Source of the DNA: Methanobacterium sp.
GTDB taxonomy: Archaea > Methanobacteriota > Methanobacteria > Methanobacteriales > Methanobacteriaceae
DNA: 7,955 bases
Reading direction: 5' to 3'
Assembly: GCA_003161815.1 (NCBI GenBank)
Contig: PMNN01000167.1
Location: forward strand, 965 to 8,919
Positions within the stretch are counted from its first letter, which is position 1; each line of letters starts with the position of its first letter. Below, one piece after another: positions 5,970 to 7,955 of the stretch. Both the position numbers and the translations under genes were made by a program. The notes below the pieces were generated by a model. The model was not told the DNA's origin. It did not search any database and saw only the letters and a program-made list of their open reading frames with translations.

Positions 5970-6824
5970 ATGATAAGAAAACCTGCAGTGGCAGGAACTT
6001 TCTATGAAGAGGATCCTGATTCTTTAAAACGAAGAATAGAATGGTGCTTCCAACATCAATTGGGACCAGGACAAATTCCAGATCATTTGGGAAATAAAAG
6101 AGAATTAAAGAGTGTTATAGCGCCACATGCAGGATACCTTTATTCAGGACCTGTAGCAGCTCACGCTTATGCTAAAATAGCAGAAGATGGTTTACCTGAA
6201 ACTTTTATAATACTCTGCCCTAATCACACTGGCATAGGCTCTGGTGTCTCTACCATGACGGAAGGCTCATGGCAAACTCCATTAGGATTGGTGGAGATTG
6301 ATAATGAATTTGCAGAAGAATTAATACATCACGCATCAATTATAGATTCCGAACCATCAGCACATTTACAGGAACATAGCTGTGAAGTTCAATTACCTTT
6401 CCTTCAATATCTAGCTCAAAGATGGAATAAGGATTTCAGAATAGTACCCATTTGCATGTGGATGCAGGATCTGGAAACAGCAGTTGAAATAGGTGAATCC
6501 ATAGCTGAAACTAGTAAGAAACTGGGTAGAGATGTAATTATTATTGCAAGTACAGATTTCACTCATTACAAACCTCAGGAAATAGCTGTCAACAATGACA
6601 GGCAGGTTTTAGATGTTATAAAAAAATTGGATGAAAAATTGATGATTAAACGCGTCAGCGAACTAAACATTACCATGTGTGGATATGGACCTGTTGCAGC
6701 CGCTCTAGTATCCTCTAAATTATTAGGTGCTAAGAAAGTTGAAATCTTAAAGTACGCTACTAGTGGTGATATCACCGGTGATAAATCTGCTGTGGTAGGA
6801 TATGCATCAGCAGTGATCCTATAA
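5970..6824 (+). CDS. Memo-family protein (AmmeMemoRadiSam system protein B)
   Basis: A 284-residue member of the Memo family, homologous to human MEMO1 and structurally related to extradiol dioxygenases. It opens with [12 protein letters not shown] and has [14 protein letters not shown] (51-64), C-P-N-H-T-G (83-88), E-H-S-C-E-V-Q-L-P (135-143), S-T-D-F-T-H-Y (194-200) and M-C-G-Y-G-P (236-241). The human metal-binding trio of two histidines and one cysteine corresponds to H53, H86 and C237 here, so a metal site is likely retained. In prokaryotes these genes often accompany AMMECR1 and a radical SAM gene; neither is seen here. The biochemical role in archaea is not established. ATG 5970 is preferred (family start, GTGAT at 5961-5965 upstream); an in-frame GTG at 5961 after GAGGA (5953-5957) remains possible. 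It follows rps2 by 86 bases. Confidence 0.92.
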   Translation: MIRKPAVAGTFYEEDPDSLKRRIEWCFQHQLGPGQIPDHLGNKRELKSVIAPHAGYLYSGPVAAHAYAKIAEDGLPETFIILCPNHTGIGSGVSTMTEGSWQTPLGLVEIDNEFAEELIHHASIIDSEPSAHLQEHSCEVQLPFLQYLAQRWNKDFRIVPICMWMQDLETAVEIGESIAETSKKLGRDVIIIASTDFTHYKPQEIAVNNDRQVLDVIKKLDEKLMIKRVSELNITMCGYGPVAAALVSSKLLGAKKVEILKYATSGDITGDKSAVVGYASAVIL

Positions 6825-6830
6825 AAAGAC

Positions 6831-6866
6831 GGATTTAAAAACTGCGTATCAAAACTTTTTAAATTC
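6831..6866 (+). terminator. Hairpin after the Memo gene, possible terminator
   Basis: GGATTTAAAAA (6831-6841) pairs with TTTTTAAATTC (6856-6866) over 11 bp with one G-U pair and a 14-base loop, starting 7 bases after the stop codon. The 3' arm is T-rich but no further long T tract follows. It may end or stabilise the message, or the DNA may serve as an AT-rich promoter element for mvk. Confidence 0.38.
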
Positions 6867-6943
6867 TTATTGGATATTCAATTGTACCTAAATTTTAAGT
6901 AACAAAAAAAAATGTTCATCAATATAATTTTTCACATAACACA

Positions 6944-6976
6944 TCCAGATTTTATTTTTGAAGCATCTGGAGGTGA
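6944..6976 (+). promoter_or_regulatory. mvk ribosome site partly covered by a hairpin
   Basis: GGAGGTGA (6969-6976) is a near-complete Shine-Dalgarno, 8 bases from the mvk ATG, and fixes that start. Its first three bases lie in ATCTGGA (6965-6971), which pairs perfectly with TCCAGAT (6944-6950) across a 14-base loop. The pairing could limit ribosome access if the transcript begins upstream of 6944. A TATA-like AATATAAT (6921-6928) would instead start transcription inside the 5' arm. Confidence 0.4.
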
Positions 6977-6984
6977 AATTCCAA

Positions 6985-7955
6985 ATGCAAGTTATAGCAT
7001 CTGCACCAGGTAAGGCCATTCTTTTTGGAGAACACGCTGTTATTTACGGTAAACCTGCCATAGCAGTTTCAATAGATAGAAAAGCACGAGTAAAAATTAG
7101 GGAAAGAATTGATTCTAAGATACATGTTGAAGTGCAAGGACTGGGTATTTCAGGATACTTAGAGCCTGTAAATGATGTAATACAAGAAAAACAGATTAAC
7201 AAAGGCATTCTGAATTACATTTCCAAATCATTAGAGAAAATAGATCAAATAGTTGGATTAGATAAGCAGAATGGATTCGATATCACTGTGGATTTAGAAA
7301 TACCCATTGGGGCTGGTTTAGGGTCATCTGCAGCTGTCACAGTCGCCACCATCACAGCATTATCAGTTTACAATAAATTGGAATTTCAAAAAGAAGAGAT
7401 AGCAACCATCGCTCATCAGGTAGAGTTAGATGTTCAGGGTGCAGCAAGTCCCATTGACACCACCTTAAGCACCTATGGGGGTGTTATCTACCTATCCCCG
7501 AATTTTAAGGGAATAACTCATTTACCTTTAAAATGGAATCCCTCTTTGATTATAGGGTATATTGAAAGAGAAAGTAACACCGGTGAATTAGTGGAATCCG
7601 TTCGAGTTAAAAGAGAGAGTTATCCATCTGTAATTAACCCTATACTGGATTCAATTGAACAAATAACTGAAACTGCCCGTGAAGCTCTTATCTGTGAAAA
7701 TGCTGAAATTCTGGGAGAACTTATGAATATTAATCACGGTCTCTTGGATGCTTTAGGAGTTAACACCCCCGAATTATCCCGGATGGTTTATATCGCTAGA
7801 AAAGCAGGAGCAATTGGTTCCAAGATCACTGGAGCTGGAGGAGGGGGTAGCATCATAGCTTACTCTCCAAATAAAATAGAAGAAGTTCTCGGAGCGCTTC
7901 AGAGAGTGGGAAATGCGTTTCGCATTAAATTGTCAAGTTTAGGTGTTCAAATGGA
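6985..7955 (+). CDS. mvk: Mevalonate kinase, 3' end beyond the window
   Basis: The open frame gives 323 residues and continues past the last base; only the extreme C terminus can be missing, judging by the usual archaeal length. It is a GHMP kinase: motif 1 is A-P-G-K-A-I-L-F-G-E-H-A-V-I-Y-G (7-22), the ATP loop P-I-G-A-G-L-G-S-S-A-A (107-117), and motif 3 K-I-T-G-A-G-G-G-G-S (280-289). V-Q-G-A-A-S-P-I-D-T (150-159) supplies the probable catalytic aspartate D158, and N-T-G-E-L-V (198-203) fits mevalonate kinases. It phosphorylates mevalonate to 5-phosphomevalonate with ATP in the cytosol, feeding archaeal ether-lipid isoprenoids. Homoserine or galactokinase functions are less likely given these motifs and the context. 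In related genomes, as I recall, isopentenyl phosphate kinase and IPP isomerase genes follow, which would strengthen the call. Confidence 0.94.
   Translation, partial: MQVIASAPGKAILFGEHAVIYGKPAIAVSIDRKARVKIRERIDSKIHVEVQGLGISGYLEPVNDVIQEKQINKGILNYISKSLEKIDQIVGLDKQNGFDITVDLEIPIGAGLGSSAAVTVATITALSVYNKLEFQKEEIATIAHQVELDVQGAASPIDTTLSTYGGVIYLSPNFKGITHLPLKWNPSLIIGYIERESNTGELVESVRVKRESYPSVINPILDSIEQITETAREALICENAEILGELMNINHGLLDALGVNTPELSRMVYIARKAGAIGSKITGAGGGGSIIAYSPNKIEEVLGALQRVGNAFRIKLSSLGVQM

Overview
The window is a stretch of archaeal chromosome, most likely from a methanogen of the order Methanobacteriales. An AT-rich member of Methanobacterium is my best guess, but genus is inference. The evidence is the archaeal versions of ribosomal proteins (uS4, uS11, eL18, uL13, uS9, uS2), the archaeal/eukaryotic-type RNA polymerase subunits Rpo3, Rpo10 and Rpo6, strong GGTGA-type Shine-Dalgarno sites, and a tRNA gene with bulge-helix-bulge introns. 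As I recall it, this order (rps4-rps11-rpoD-rpl18e-rpl13-rps9-rpoN-tRNA-rpoK-eno-ferredoxin-rps2-Memo-mvk) is the one found in Methanothermobacter-type genomes. All genes lie on the + strand.

Bases 1-2916 are a compact ribosomal protein/RNA polymerase operon: the 3' end of rps4, then rps11, rpoD (Rpo3 with an intact two-cluster ferredoxin-like domain), rpl18e, rpl13, rps9 and rpoN. Gaps are 0 to about 55 bases. Bases 2916-3092 hold a tRNA-Pro(GGG) gene with two introns. Its first base is the last base of the rpoN stop codon. rpoK follows at 3169.

Bases 3461-5007 hold enolase (GTG start) and a small 2[4Fe-4S] ferredoxin. A 279-base AT-rich gap with terminator-like and promoter-like features precedes rps2 (TTG start), which is followed by a Memo-family protein and, after a 160-base gap, mevalonate kinase, which runs off the window end. 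The genes serve translation, transcription, central carbon metabolism, electron transfer and isoprenoid lipid synthesis.

The most interesting object is the tRNA. Two perfect bulge-helix-bulge motifs can be drawn. The second forms only after the first intron is removed, so splicing order is built into the sequence. The predicted mature tRNA has C rather than U at position 33. RNase P cleavage at its 5' end would also remove the last base of the rpoN stop codon. No mobile elements, CRISPR arrays, phage genes or defence systems were seen. Promoter and terminator calls are pattern-based and weak.
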